From Cheiracanthium punctorium (taxonomy: Eukaryota; Arthropoda; Arachnida; Araneae; Cheiracanthiidae), in contig JAWZYV010010352.1 of assembly GCA_038373885.1 (NCBI GenBank), positions 62,001-126,000 on the forward strand: a stretch of DNA of 64,000 nt, written 5' to 3'. Both the position numbers and the translations under genes were made by a program. The notes under the pieces are model-generated. The model had not been told where the DNA came from. It did no database searches and was given only the letters and a program-made list of their open reading frames with translations. This document shows positions 10,648 to 22,305 of the stretch, in pieces. Each line of letters opens with the position of its first letter. The stretch's first letter is position 1.

Positions 10648-12835
10648 ATGTCGCTGCTAAAATATTTTAAAAGAAAGAAGGAAGATAATGATGAAAGTAA
10701 TAATGAAGAGAGATTTGGTTCCAAAGAACCAAATACATCTGAAAGGAGTGTGATGAATGCGCCCAGTGTGGATGAGAATCCTCCAAACAAAAAAATCAAG
10801 TTTGAGAAGTACCCCGTTGACAAGTACAATAGAACTTTTCAGAGCAATTGGCTGCAAAAATTTGAGTGGCTTCAGTATTCGAAAGAATTAGATAGAGTGT
10901 TTTGTTCTGTTTGCAAAAATTTTCAACCTTCTGGGACAAAAGAGTGTGCCTTTACCGTGACTGGATTCAACAATTGGAAAAATGCGCTTGACAGAAAAAA
11001 AGGATTTACAGCCCATCAATTATCAAAAAATCACTTGATTGCTGCCGCCAAATGCGAAGAAAAAAAGAAAAGAGAACATCTTAATCAGACAGTGAGTTCT
11101 TTGGTTAACGATAAAGTTCTAGATGAAAATCGCTATTACATTTCATCAATAGTAGAAATGATCCAGTTTCTTTCCATAAATCAGCTGCCTTACAGAGGTA
11201 CGTATGATGCTGAAAATAGTTGTTAAAGTGGATTATTTAATAATTTCTATGAGTACAAATTAAAAAAGGATAAAACTTTTTGATATTTCAAACAGAATTC
11301 CAAAAAACGCATCATATTTATCACCCAAAATACAGAATGACATAATACAACTTATGGCGGATACAGTAAAAGAAGATATTGCAAAAAAGGTTCTAACTGC
11401 GGATGTTCTTTGGTACAGTTTATTTATGGATGGAACTCGTACCAAGCAAATGGACGAAATGATTTCCTTTGGTATAAGGTATGTCAGATGCGGAAAAGTT
11501 CACGAGCAGGCATGATCGGTAGAGATGGCAAAACATTGTGATGCAAAATCTTTGGCTCAGTTGGCACTAGATTTATTAAAAAAGTGCAAAATCGATTCAA
11601 GATATCTGCTTAGCCAGTGTTACGATGGAGCCAGTGTCATGTCTGGTGTGAGAGGAGGTGTCCAGACTATATTGCAAAATGAATTAAAAAGAAAAATACC
11701 CTATGTTCATTGTTACAACCATCGCTTACATTTAACTGTCATGAAGGTCATCGCTATAGACGAAATACAGGATTTCTTTAACCAATGCACAGCTCTTTAC
11801 AATTTTCTTAAAAAGAGAAGTGTACGACTCATTTATGAGGGCAAAAGGCTTGTTCGACTTTTAGAGCAAAGATGGTCAGGCCATTTTGAAGTGGTGAGGT
11901 TAATATTCGAAAACTTTAATGATATTGTGAGAACACTTAAATTAATTAAAATTAACGAAGAAAAAAAATTCGATGGAGATGATATTGCTTTAAGTATTGG
12001 ACTATTGCACTCAATAACAAATGATACTTTTTGCTTTTGTTTAGTGCTAATGAAAAAAATACTTGGCATTTTACATCCAGCAGATAAAATTCTTCAGAGT
12101 CGTACAGAAAGCTTGGAAGCATCTAGCAGAGTTATAAATTCTGTCTATGAAACTTTAGCAGATCTCAGAAGCATTTCCAATTTTGATTTAACAGTGGAAG
12201 AGGCTCACGCATTCTTCAAAGATGTTGAAAATGAGATGAAAAAGAATCGAATTCGCAAAAAAAGTGTAATGCTAAAGAATCATTTCATTTATGATTTCAT
12301 AAATGAACCCTCGGAATTAGATCACAGTACTAAACTACAATCTATTTACAATGAAGCTATTGACTGTATACTACAAGAACTGGATAAAAGATTTTGCAGT
12401 AATAAAGATCTGATTACGGCCTTAACCGCAGTTGAAGAACTGAATGAAGATATAACAAAATATGATATTTTGAAAGAGCTAGGAATTAATATTCCGATGA
12501 AAGAAGAGCTGGTTGTTGCAAAAAATTTTTTTAAATCCGAAGATACCAGGAGAGATATTTTAGAAAAACTCTATGTAATGCAAAAAGCTTTTCCCAACGT
12601 ATACAGTTTAGTGGCTACTAGTAGAGTATATTTGCTTGCAGTACTGCTATCTTTGAAAGCACTTTTTCAGCTCTTTCGCAAATTGACAGGCCTCAGAGAC
12701 AATTTATGTCATCTCAGTGACAAGCAAATTTAGTATTACTAAGCTTTGAGAAAAATGTTACAAAAAATTTAGATATTTCCAATTTTTTGAAAAAATTTAA
12801 TGCTGCATCTGACAGAAGGTTACAATTATTTTAGA
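10648..12835 (+). pseudogene. hAT transposase (TTF-finger type), broken
   Basis: The first open segment (10648-11226, 192 aa) has a TTF-type zinc finger: FCSVC at residues 85-89, a GF-x2-WK motif near 106, and a His pair in HQLSKNH at about 123-129. A TAA at 11224-11226 ends it. The frame then shifts between 11226 and 11525, and that stretch still shows the first catalytic Asp context (FMDGTR, about 11430). The main open segment (11525-12733, 402 aa) carries CYDGASVMSG with a second acidic residue, then the Cys/His-rich HCYNHRLHL typical of the hAT RNase H-like fold. After FPNVYSLVAT (about 12600) another frameshift scrambles the C-terminal dimerisation region, whose remnants run to about 12835. 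Related families include ZMYM1/THAP12-like transposases. At least one stop and two frameshifts make it inactive. Confidence 0.9.
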
Positions 12836-13626
12836 CATAAAAATCTATCACGGATAATTGTTTCGTCCCCCTCTACCACTTAAATTTAATTGTGGTAAAC
12901 TTTTTCTAAATGAGTCAAATTTTGAGATACATGTTTTTCCATATGTCTTTCAAGACGCAGTGGTTTTCCTTTAACAAAAGAAATTTGTCTCTGGTAAGTT
13001 TTTGCTTTTAAACTGTTAAAGTTCTTTTCCTACCAGCATTGTCATGTTCCTTTAAATGATTACAATTAAAGGTAAAATTTAAAAACCGCTTAAGTAAAAT
13101 CAGTATAATTTCAGATAAAATCCAAAATTTTACTTTTATTTATTTTAATGCATATGTACTTTTGTTTTTTCTTTACGCACAGATTCCTTCATAGCAAGAG
13201 TTTAAAAAAAACCTACTTAAAGTCATACTCCTTCTTGTTCTTTAAATTTGTGCTTTTTTCCATTGCTTGCTACTTGCATGTATTTAAATGAACTTTAAAA
13301 CTGATTCTTTGTATCATTTTATGTATTCTTAAAAGCACTTTCTGAAACTTTTTTAGAAAGTCTTGAAAACTTTTCTTCTGTTCTGATCTGACGCTCGAAA
13401 ACATATTTTTGACTAGATTGTGCCTAATATATTTTTAGATTCAATGCACCGATAACATTTTATTTCAATTTGTTTTATTCTAATGAACTTCAAAATCTTT
13501 TAATCTTATTAACTATAGAAACTTTTCCTAATTTTTACATATCAACAGTGGTAAATTACTTCACTGTGCTAAAAATTTTCGTTAACATGTATAATTATAT
13601 ATATATAAATTTTCTTCTCATCTCTC

Positions 13627-13690
<64 letters not shown>

Positions 13691-14093
13691 CATGTAAATC
13701 ATTCAAATTCATATTTTTATAGTGTGCTCATATTTGTATTATTTTCATTTAACAAAGTCGTAACTTTGTAAACATATTTTTGACGTAAAATATAATTGTA
13801 AAAGATTGCAGCTATTATATTTTCATATTCAATGCACAGGTAATTTTACTTGGAATTGCCTAATTTCATCATATTTTTAATACGGCATTAATACTTATAT
13901 TATTTACATTCAGCTGCACTCATAACTTTGTAATATATTTTCTGTTCTTAGAAAAATGATTTTAGTTGTTACACTACAACTTAGAGATAAAAAAAAAATA
14001 CCTGAAATTTAGAAATTATAAAGCTTGTGAAATTCACCGAGGTATTGTTCTTAAATATTCATTTAATGTTTTCCTTAAAATAATAATGCTATT
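12836..14093. other. 3' non-coding part of the hAT element
   Basis: AT-rich DNA after the transposase remnant, with a (TA)n(GA)n microsatellite at 13621-13690. The ORF spanning that microsatellite (13470-13697) is an artefact. No gene is visible. Confidence 0.6.
13621..13690. repeat. (TA)n(GA)n microsatellite
   Basis: A run of TA dinucleotides followed by GA dinucleotides inside the hAT element, the same two-part arrangement as at 8140-8236. Confidence 0.95.
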
Positions 14094-14722
14094 GGGGCAT
14101 TCCATAGTGACAGGTGTGACATTTTGACTCATTTTAAAGTATTATAATAATTTTTAATGCAGAATTTATTAAGTAATCTTTTTTTAATTAATATGATAAA
14201 TTAAAACTGAAAAAAAAGAAGTAAAATTTCATGTTAATAAAATTTCTTGTTTAGTAAAATTTCATATTTCAATTTCAGGAATTGTGACGGGTGTTCAGTT
14301 TAAAACTGATGAAAGTAATTTTTTTTTTAATCAAACAAAAAAGTTATTTGCAACTAAGGACAGGGATTCAATAGTCAAAATTTATAATAGCCTCTATTAT
14401 TAACAGGGATGGTGGTTGAACTTTTTTTATTATTATGGTAATTATTATTACCTTCATACAATATTTACACTCACAATTTGAAAAGATACTTCTTAAATAG
14501 TCTTTCTGACTAAATGTAAATACTATGATTTTCAAACTTAATAATAATTAAAAGTGTCTTCAATGCTAGAGACCAAAGTTCTACATCTGTGATATTTTTA
14601 CAAAGAATGTGTTTTGGAATTCATACTCTAGATTAAAATAGCTTTAATTTGATATGTCACAAGGGATTGTACATTCACATTAAAAATTTGAAATATTTGT
14701 CCACTTTTTCATGGAATGGCCC
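14094..14722. mobile_element. MITE nested in the hAT element
   Basis: The left end GGGGCATTCCAT and the right end ATGGAATGGCCC are inverted copies with one slip, bounding about 630 bp of AT-rich non-coding DNA. A clear target duplication could not be placed, so the exact ends are uncertain by a few bases. Confidence 0.55.
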
Positions 14723-15779
14723 ATACTGAACAGCAATTGCAAGTTCAAAATAATTTGCTTGATTGTGTACGTTTGTGTACATATATTATATAGTATAGCA
14801 TTATAACTTGTAACAGATACTTTATTTACACTGAACTTCAGCCAAGATCTTTTGAATAGTGCACTGAACTGAGACAGAAGGTGCCTGACTCAGAACCAGG
14901 TCGCGTCCGCCGACCTAACTCTTTCAGTTTTCTGTGGTCCTTTAGTCCTTCAGTTTTCCGTGATTTCATCCAAAATTTAGCATAAATATGGGGTAGGACC
15001 ACTTAATGATTCTCTGATTACTAGAAAGCACACATTCAGTTAGTCACAATAACCCTAAAAGTCAGTTTTTCCAAGAAATTTAAGGTTTTTATTTTTACTT
15101 TCACGCTCAAAAAACGTTCAAAACCTGAACGCCCAACATCATGTACCTATGAGCATGAGATGGGAAGCACTTGAAAGATATAAGGCCAAGCTCAGAGTAA
15201 ATAAGGTAAGCTAATACAAGTTAAAATAATATGTACAGTGAATAAAAGAAATAATACAAATACCATACATATTTGTATGTTTGCATATATTTATTCTAGT
15301 AGATCGAGTCTTCATATTTTTATTAAATATTACTTTGATTTGTATAATATTGATATATTTTGGTTTCATACAGATTTAAAATGAAAAATAAATGCATTTT
15401 TTAGTAAATTTTCATTCGAAAGTTTTTGATTGTTTATATCTAACTGTTTTTTTTTTCAACATATTGGGCAGTACTTAATAAACTGCAAAAGGTACAATTA
15501 ACTAATAACTATATCCTGTAAATTACAGCTGTACAAAAATTACTCTAACCAAACCAATATCCAGTATTGCATTCTCTTTTCAATATTTTTCAGGGAACCT
15601 CAATGAAAAAATTAGCATAATGAATGTTAAGTATTTTTTAAATACACATTTTATGAAGCATATACTCTATAAGGAAAAATATACAGCTGAAAAAGTCTCC
15701 TCCGCCCCCCTCCAATTACTAAAACATATATTTGGTCAGCCCCCCGAACTACCTTCAAAGTCCTACCTAACATTTCATC
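14723..15779. other. right non-coding part of the hAT element
   Basis: No gene. The only ORF (15620-15814) runs through the right TIR and is an artefact. Confidence 0.5.
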
Positions 15780-15860
15780 CTGGTTACAGCCCCGAACTGT
15801 GTGTCTCTGACTAACGGGTTAGGAAATAGCCACTGGGCACTGTTAGCACTGGACACCCTG

Positions 15861-16539
15861 TATATATATATTATGTGTGTGTGTGTTTAGAAAGAATTAA
15901 TTAAAAAATAAAGCCATCACAAAAATCATGAGCGCAGCAACTGCAGCTCTGATATATTTCCTGTGCTTATGGTTAAATGTTAAAAAAAAAAATTAAAAAA
16001 AAAAAAAACCCCAGTCCTTATTAAAGAAACACACTTAAACAAGATAAGAAAAAATTGAAAAATACTATAATCAGCTAAATCATCAGAGGGAGACTGGTGT
16101 GCTTGTTAGTTACAGGTTTCTAGTCTAGTGTCAGGAGATTTTAAAGTATTGTAATGACAGAAATTTTCAAACCCAAGTATCCTGATATATTGCCTGTTTA
16201 ATATAATTTTGATGTTTAATCAACAGACATCAGTTCTCGCTAAAAAGCTTTAAACAATGTTAAAATAGAACAGAAAATGAAAAACATACACTTCAAACCC
16301 GGCTGCTGTCAACTCTCAGCCGCAACCTTTAAAAAAACATGAACAAAATGAGTCTGTATATCCTGTAATCTGAGCCACTCTCCATTCCAATCAGCATCCA
16401 ACAGCCACGTTGCCATATCCATCTGTACGCGTCCAAAAACTGTAATACAGCACTAGGCTTTAGCTAACAGATTTCATTTACAAACTGCTGCAGACTCAAA
16501 AATAAAGGCAAGTCATACTTGTAACACTTGGACTACTTC
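15861..16539. other. gene-free spacer
   Basis: Short (TA)n and (GT)n tracts follow the foldback MITE, then A-rich DNA, then a moderately GC-richer stretch (16290-16500) of unknown nature. No coding frame can be defended. Confidence 0.4.
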
Positions 16540-17029
16540 TAGGGGTTTATGTTATTTTTAAATTGTCTAATATAATAATTAATAAAATTTAAAGGAAAGG
16601 CATTATTGTAGAACAATTTAGCAGAAAGTAAGTATAGTTGCGAATTCAAAAAATAGCTATTGTTACATAGTCGAAAAAATCTTATCATTTGTCTAATTAA
16701 AATATTAACAAAAATTTTTTGTGTAAATTTGAGATCCAATGTGGCAAAGAAACTGTATCAAAATTAAAACTCTTTTTTTTTTTAAATCATAAATATCTAT
16801 ATATAAAAAGTTATTAAAAATATTCAATTTCAAATCCAAAAAAAAAAAAAAAAAAAACCCAGCAGAATAATGGCTATTATTTGCTTGATAAGGCTTCAAA
16901 CAAGACGGATAGATCCTATCTTTGATTTTATTAAAATCATTGACAACAAGAATGTTGTATCGGAACACTGAAAAACTTATTGCATTAGAAGACATAAAAA
17001 CATATTCATAATAAAAAAGATATAGACAG
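16540..17029 (-). pseudogene. reverse transcriptase fragment, probable Penelope-like element, inverted copy
   Basis: The minus-strand reading contains NILVVNDFNKIKDRIYPSC and, further on, RQMIRFFRLCNNSYFLNSQL. The same blocks occur on the plus strand at 19048-19273 and 21407-21600. The first block sits where the RT palm motif (Y-x-D-D) should be; in this copy the two Asp codons are lost. The second block looks like the RT thumb. An expanded T run (plus-strand A run at 16839-16857) interrupts the frame. The order and style fit a Penelope-like RT, but the assignment is by eye. With the neighbouring plus-strand piece it forms a head-to-head arrangement. Confidence 0.5.
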
Positions 17030-17040
17030 TATATAATATC

Positions 17041-17600
17041 TGTTCAGAGGATGTCCTTTGATATTGTGAAGAGTATGGAGATACTAATTTTTATAATGCA
17101 GAATATGGACATGTAAATACAGGAAATCTTGACATCATCACTAATCAAATTTTAAGAAAAATGATGAGTTCTGGAACAAAATATAGATTAAATACCAAAT
17201 TAAAAATTGAATACATGGAGAAGACATTTAACAATGATTTAAATGAATTTGTTTTAAAATAAAGTTAGAAGTACAACATACTACCACAAGCCTCCTATGA
17301 ATGGAAAAATAGGCTTATCTATAACTCCAAAACTTCCTTTTTGAATATACATGCTAATAATAAATGATGAATATTTTACTTATAATAGAAAAATAAATGA
17401 CGTAATTAACAAATACAAAAGCAGACTTGTTTTTTGTCCAATGGACAAGGCTTCAAATAATGCTGTTATTTGTAAAGCTTTCTAATTTGAAACTATCTCT
17501 GAAGAAATAGACAAAAATTGGGTTTATACAAAATATAAAACTAATAAATCTGTACTAATTAAAAAATTCTCTGCTTTTTCAAAAAAAATTAAAACAATAT
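17041..17600 (+). pseudogene. N-terminal part of the probable Penelope-like polyprotein
   Basis: Plus-strand frames contain EYGHVNTGNLDI, a TKYR-x6-LKIEYMEK stretch and, further on, VFCPMDKASNNAVICK. The pairing of an HV-x-TGNL block with a DKA-x-NN block is what I associate with the region just before the RT in Penelope-like proteins. At least one in-frame stop (about 17482, after ICKAF) and a frameshift break it. It stops abruptly next to a Tigger-type TIR at 17612. The RT palm expected next appears only at 19048, so an internal deletion is also likely. Confidence 0.45.
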
Positions 17601-17611
17601 AAATAAATATA

Positions 17612-18219
17612 CAGTCAACTCCCGCTAATCCGTGATGTAAACAAATAAGTTTGCTTACATTTTGAGCAGCATTTGACTGATAGTATTACTGTTATAGCAA
17701 TTATTGGAAGTAAATAATTTCACATATTTTAGCATATTATCATGTAATTAAATGTACAAAAACTTATATCCTAAGTTGCTTGTGTTCAGTGAATGGATAT
17801 AAATAACGAACTCTGAAGCAATGCACCATCCAATCACATCGCTTTACTCTTTTGCTGAATGAAACAAAAAAACAAAACCCCCAACGAAAATGTTTGCTCT
17901 ATGAGAGAGAGAAAATCCTGTGATTGGTTGTCAGAGACGATTGTAAAGATTGACCGTTGCAATTAAAATTGGGTGAAAATATGTAACATGTTTAACTTTA
18001 AACGCAAACTGCAATTTGGCATGCGACACAGCAGTTGCACAATTTTCTGATTCTCCCCCCTACCTCACCCTTTTGATCTTCTGTCTAGTGATTTATTATC
18101 CAACAAAAACTTTCTCCACATAACTGTAGTTCTGTAAGAAGAAAGAAAGAAAAGCATAAACAGATCACATGGCCTTTCTCTTTGTTTACATTTAACTGCC
18201 GGAGGAGCACCAGCAGAAA
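17612..18219. mobile_element. truncated Tigger/pogo-type element
   Basis: Begins CAGTCAACTCCCGCTAATCC immediately after a TA, as pogo/Tigger ends do. No matching right end was found. Bases 18020-18215 resemble 26455-26690, both containing CAGTTGC-x-CAATTTTC and a TTTGTTTACAT-x-TAAC string, so the two places share a family. The minus-strand ORF at 18065-18247 is not protein-like. Confidence 0.5.
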
Positions 18220-18221
18220 TA

Positions 18222-19032
18222 CAGTCGACTCTCTGAAATCCGCACATCTATAATCCGCAACTCTCTATAATCCGCGATAATTTTTAGATGTAAACAGTGA
18301 AATTTGCAGTTAACAGTTAAGTAACACTAGGAAATTACAGGTGTGTTGAGTTGTAGAATTAAAAGAAATTTTATGCTATTTTTCATATTTTTTGCATATG
18401 TCTAATTAAAATTGTTCTTTTAACCCATCTAACAAAGTCTGAGCAGTAAAATGAAAGCATGATTAGCTGACAGAAAAGATTCTGAGAGACAATCTTGCAC
18501 ACTCAGTTAACGAAACGGGTATTATTTTGATTTTCATTTTTTATTGAAAGAAAGAAATTTTCAAAAAAATTCTCTTGAAGAAGGCTTATCTTTAGGCTAT
18601 AAATATTTAGAATTCATCCAAAATAATTCATTGGCATCAACACAAGAAATAATGACAATAAACAGACTCCAGGAAAATATATTTAAACGCAAATCAAAAG
18701 CCCTAAAACAAACAACAATTGATTCCATGTTTGCAAAATTAAAAAAATAGTAATATAAAATTAAAGTATGAAAGTTTAAGCCTTCTTCAAGAAAAATTTC
18801 AGTCTCCAAAGTTTTGTAAAATAAAATTATTTTTTTTCCATATATTTTAATAAATTCTTTAATAATTAAACTAAGTGTGACAGTATAATTAATTTCAGCC
18901 ATTAAAAATGTTCTGTTGCTTCATAACTATAGTAAGAAAAAATGTAAACAAAACAATGATCTGTAATCCGCAAAATTCTATAATCCGCAAACCCCTTGGT
19001 CCCAAGGTGTGCGGATTTCAGAGAGTCTACTG
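18222..19032 (+). mobile_element. Tigger/pogo deletion derivative with TA target site
   Basis: Both ends read CAGT-C/A-GACTCTCTG and continue AAATCCGCACA in inverted orientation (18222 onward, and up to 19032), with further AATCCGCA repeats just inside each end. It is flanked by TA on both sides (18220-18221 and 19033-19034), the standard target of the Tc1/mariner/pogo superfamily. Only the transposase tail is retained, so it is non-autonomous. Confidence 0.88.
18544..18750 (+). pseudogene. Tigger transposase C-terminal tail
   Basis: A 68-residue frame ending with ALKQTTIDSMFAKLKK and its stop. Short tails of the form K-Q-T-T-I/L-x-S-F/M-F close many pogo/Tigger transposases and resemble PCNA-binding (PIP) motifs; that role is inference. 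The DNA-binding and DDE domains are absent through internal deletion. It lies inside the Tigger derivative with the expected orientation. Confidence 0.6.
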
Positions 19033-19047
19033 TAGTACTGCTGCCAA

Positions 19048-19273
19048 CCTATATCTTTTTTATTATGAATATGTTTTTATGTCTTCTAATGCATTAAGTT
19101 TTTCAGTGTTCCGATGCATAAACGACATTCTAGTTGTCAATGGTGACTTTAATAAAATAAAAGATAGGATCTATCCCTCTTGTTTCAAGCTAATCAAGCA
19201 AATAGTAGCTATTATTCTGCTGTTTTTTTGGATTTGAAATTGAATATTTTTAATAACTTTTTATATATAGATA
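19048..19273 (+). pseudogene. Penelope-like RT palm fragment, plus-strand copy
   Basis: Contains FRCINDILVVNGDFNKIKD. By comparison with its inverted partner at 16705-16990 this is the RT active-site segment, but the expected Tyr-Ile-Asp-Asp reads Cys-Ile-Asn-Asp, removing one catalytic Asp. The copy is cut at 19273 by the Helitron and resumes at 21407. Confidence 0.5.
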
Positions 19274-21406
19274 CTAGGGGCCAAGGCCCCCAGACTTGCT
19301 ACGCTCGCTTTTCGTATGAGGCATTCGGACCCTAATAAGGCTTATAAAAAGAGATAATTTTAACAGACAAAACCTGAAGATTGGATCAGATAGAATGTTA
19401 CTGAGCTACACATTTCATGGTTCTTGCATGTTCATTGATACATAAAAATTTAAACTTCACACTACAGTAGACCCCCTCCCCCTCATAACATGGAAGATAT
19501 TTTGTTATGGGAATCCGTGTTGTACGGGTCCTGAGCTATACTCCACCTGGAGTGCGGACTCCGCTTATAATCACTGGAAAAATTATTTGCACTCCTCAGA
19601 AACACAATGATATTTAGTATTGCCATTCAAAAGTTATATTAATTAGGAGCTAAAGCATAATAAAATCAGAAAATCTGTTTCAGCTGTATTTTTAATAATG
19701 TAAAACCTATTGGACACCTTGCAAATTTGCCACCCATGGCGATTTTTCATTATTTGGCGAATTGCGTACATGTAAAGTTAAAAGCTACGGAACAGATAGG
19801 ATAGCTTGCCACCAATGGCGACTTTTCATTATTTGGCGATTTACACATGCTTACAACCTATATTTACTATTCATTTAAGGTTACCGGAAAACCGTTATTC
19901 ATATTTTCATTTATATAATCGTTTGCAGATTGGCATACTTAGCACCACGAATTATACCATCTCGTTGCGCTAGCAAATATCCAAAGTGTACTATAACTGC
20001 TATAATGGCATTGCTAACGCCACCCAATATTTCTACTGGTAGCAAATAATCCAGCTGGACGAGAACCGGTTTTAAAATAATCTGCATTTTAATTATTTTT
20101 CATTTTCAAGATATTAGTTATTCTGTTTTGGAAAAACGAATAATCGCTAATTCTAAACTCCTGTTGTCTAAGCGAACTTACTATTTGAAAATTGTCAACT
20201 TTGTGTAACACATTTTGAGTTACTTATTTCATATTATTGTAACCTATTTATAGAAAAAACAGGTGATGCCTATTCTACAGCTTACGAAATATTGTAACAA
20301 TAGATTAAAGCTGTTGTGAACTAATGGTATTTAAATATATGTAAAATTATGTGGCATACTTTTTTGCGCATTTTTGGGACACGTTTTTCATACAATTTTC
20401 ACTAAAGGGGTTGAGAGATAAAATGACATAGTCATTAATAGATGGAGAAAATCTGCACAGAAAAATGCACAATTCCAACTGAATGAAAATTTCAAAACCT
20501 TATTCTCAGGTGTATTCAGCAGACGATAAATTACGATAAATTGCACCAAGCATTAGAATCATCTCCTCAAAGTCGCACAAAACCATTTAATTTTCAGCCA
20601 AATTAAAAAGTTGCCCATTTTAGTCTCAGAAAATTTCTAAATATGTTTCTTTTGAGTATAAAACATTTCATTCCTGCTCTGATTTCCCATGCACACGATA
20701 TTTTAATTTAAAAATAGCCTTACAAATAATCTAGACCAAAAAAAAAAAAAAAATCGTTATTCTTTTATTTTTACTTCAAGAGTCTGAATCATTTAATAAA
20801 CTTGCCGAATGTGGCAACCTAGATAAGCTTAAATGTCGCTTTTTTTTCCACTGTGGGGTTACAATTATGAAATGGCGGAAAGCAAAAATTAGCCTTTTGC
20901 GATACGTTTTTTATTGATATCTCCTAAAATAATTCGAATTTTGAAAAAATCGCTTCGAGGTGTGTCAGGAACTGTCATGGAAAATTTCCGTACAAAATTT
21001 GGTAGGTCTACGATCACCGCGAGACACATTCAAACAAACTAACAGTTTCCACATTGTTTTATTAATATAGAAGAAAGATAGAATTATGTTCATTTTATGC
21101 CAAAATAAAAACTAACTCATGTTTGTAAATTTTACGCGATTCTAGATACTTGGAAACGCTTTGTTGCAAAGGAATGAATGATTTTATGCCAAATCTGGCA
21201 ACCATTCTGTTTATTTTTTCAGTTTTTTATTAATATCTTCTAAAATAATTCGATTTTCGAAATTTAACTCAGCTTAGCAGGTTCCTTGGAATTTTTCGAA
21301 TCTGTGGGCACCTTAGTCGAAACTCAAATCCCCCACAGTTTAGGAGGAGATAAGCTGACAAGCTTTGACAGCGCCAGCAGCCTTTACTTTTTTTAGAATA
21401 GAGAGA
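19274..21406 (-). mobile_element. Helitron, non-autonomous, 2.1 kb
   Basis: On the minus strand the element begins TCTCTATTC (5' end at 21406) and ends with a GC hairpin GGGGCC-TT-GGCCCC running into CTAG (3' end at 19274). It lies exactly between an A and a T of the host sequence, and there is no target duplication: the canonical Helitron insertion mode. The empty site is preserved in the inverted copy near 16795, where TAAATATCTATATATAAAAAG runs on without a break. No Rep/helicase ORF is present. A second Helitron-like 5' terminus (minus-strand TCTATATTAATAAAAC) occurs internally at about 21070, so one Helitron may lie inside another. Bases 20480-21070 are homologous to 56270-56890. Confidence 0.85.
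19727..19843. repeat. two direct copies of a 38-bp motif inside the Helitron
   Basis: TTGCCACC-x-ATGGCGA followed by TTTTTCATTATTTGGCGA (first copy) or CTTTTCATTATTTGGCGA (second copy) occurs at 19727-19764 and again at about 19805-19843. Function unknown. Confidence 0.7.
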
Positions 21407-21600
21407 TTTAAGATAAAAAATATTTACACAAAATTTTTTTGTTAATATTTTAATTGCACAAATGATAAGATTTTTTCGACTATGGAACAATAGCTATTTT
21501 TTGAATTCACAACTATACTTACTTTCTGCTCAATTGTTTTACAATAATGCCTTTCCTTTAAATTTTATTAATTATTATATTAGACAATTTAAAATTTTCC
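21407..21600 (+). pseudogene. Penelope-like RT thumb fragment, resumed after the Helitron
   Basis: Encodes MIRFFRLWNNSYFLNSQL and then FYNNAFPLNFINYYIRQFK, the same block as on the minus strand at 16539-16739. It follows directly on 19273 once the Helitron is removed. The upstream frame is broken. Confidence 0.5.
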
Positions 21601-21679
21601 AGGAGGGGGGTAGAGCGTGGGAAAGGTCAGTCGGCAATATATGGGGTGAACCGACTTTTATTGGTAAAATAAAATAAAA

Positions 21680-21991
21680 GTGCTTGATTGTCCTGGTAAT
21701 TCACCAGGCTTAGATCCCATTGAGAACTTATGACATATTCTCAATAATCCTTTAGCTAAGATGAATTGCATGACAACAAAATAAATGATAAAAAGTGCTA
21801 TACAAGTGTGGTTTCACAATGATTAAGTCAAGAACATAAGCTTTAAACTAGTGGAGCCATGCCAAGACATGTTGAAGAGAACATACTTTACTAATATAGA
21901 GATTTATCAGTCTACTGAAGGTATGTAATGATTAAAATCTAAGGTTTTAGAAAAAGTCGTTCTTTCCCGATTGTCCCAATTAATTCGAACA

Positions 21992-21992
<1 letters not shown>
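21680..21992 (+). pseudogene. Tc1-like transposase C-terminus with right TIR
   Basis: Plus-strand frames from about 21686 give GNSPGLDPIENL, matching the Tc1 signature around the third catalytic residue (PDLNPIENLW), followed by a decayed helix-rich tail to about 21890 with internal stops. The element ends TGTCCCAATTAATTCGAACAG at 21992 followed by TA, the usual target dinucleotide, which here opens a (TA)n run. The 5' half is missing. Confidence 0.65.

Positions 21993-22023
<31 letters not shown>
21993..22023. repeat. (TA)n microsatellite
   Basis: An uninterrupted TA run directly after the Tc1 remnant. Confidence 0.95.
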
Positions 22024-22026
<3 letters not shown>

Positions 22027-22305
22027 TAGACAACCTCACAATAATTAGGCATTTTTACTACTTATAGAAATTGTTGCAAGCCAAAATACAGCTGCAATTA
22101 CGTACATTTTGACTTTGAGATTTGAATCTCTTTCATAGTAATAACTATTGCGAATTGTGTTCATTCCATGCTGGATCGTATTCTGATATCTTTTCTATTC
22201 CGTACATTTTGCAGTTTGATTATTCCATGGATATTTAGAATTTTGTATCTGCTGAGTGGATGCTACACTGATTTGTAAGTTAAGCCTTTTTACTATATAT
22301 ATATA
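22024..22305. other. short gene-free spacer
   Basis: AT-rich DNA with no recognisable frame or repeat end. Confidence 0.4.

Larger units (their letters stand above)
9502..15794 (+). mobile_element. hAT DNA transposon, 6.3 kb, full length but inactive
   Basis: Ends CAGGGCCGTAACCAG (9502-9516) and CTGGTTACAGCCCCG (15780-15794) are 15-bp TIRs matching at 13 positions, and the element is flanked by a perfect 8-bp target duplication AACTGTGT (9494-9501 and 15795-15802), diagnostic of hAT. G/C-rich strings lie just inside both ends. It carries one transposase pseudogene, a microsatellite and a nested MITE. It inserted into the right arm of the surrounding foldback MITE, so it is the younger of the two. 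Confidence 0.93.
8241..15860. mobile_element. foldback MITE with long arms, split by a hAT transposon
   Basis: The outer element runs 8241-9501 and resumes at 15803-15860. Both ends start CAGGGTGTC read inward. The left arm (8241 to about 8575) pairs with the right arm (about 9265-9501 plus 15803-15860) over roughly 300 bp with moderate divergence, including matching blocks around CGTTAGTCAGAGACAC and CCCCGGTCCTATCAGT. Without the inserted hAT it is about 1.3 kb and non-coding; the ORF at 8684-8875 lies in its loop and is unrecognised. It sits between microsatellites, (GA)n on the left and (TA)n/(GT)n on the right, so its own target duplication cannot be read. Confidence 0.8.
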
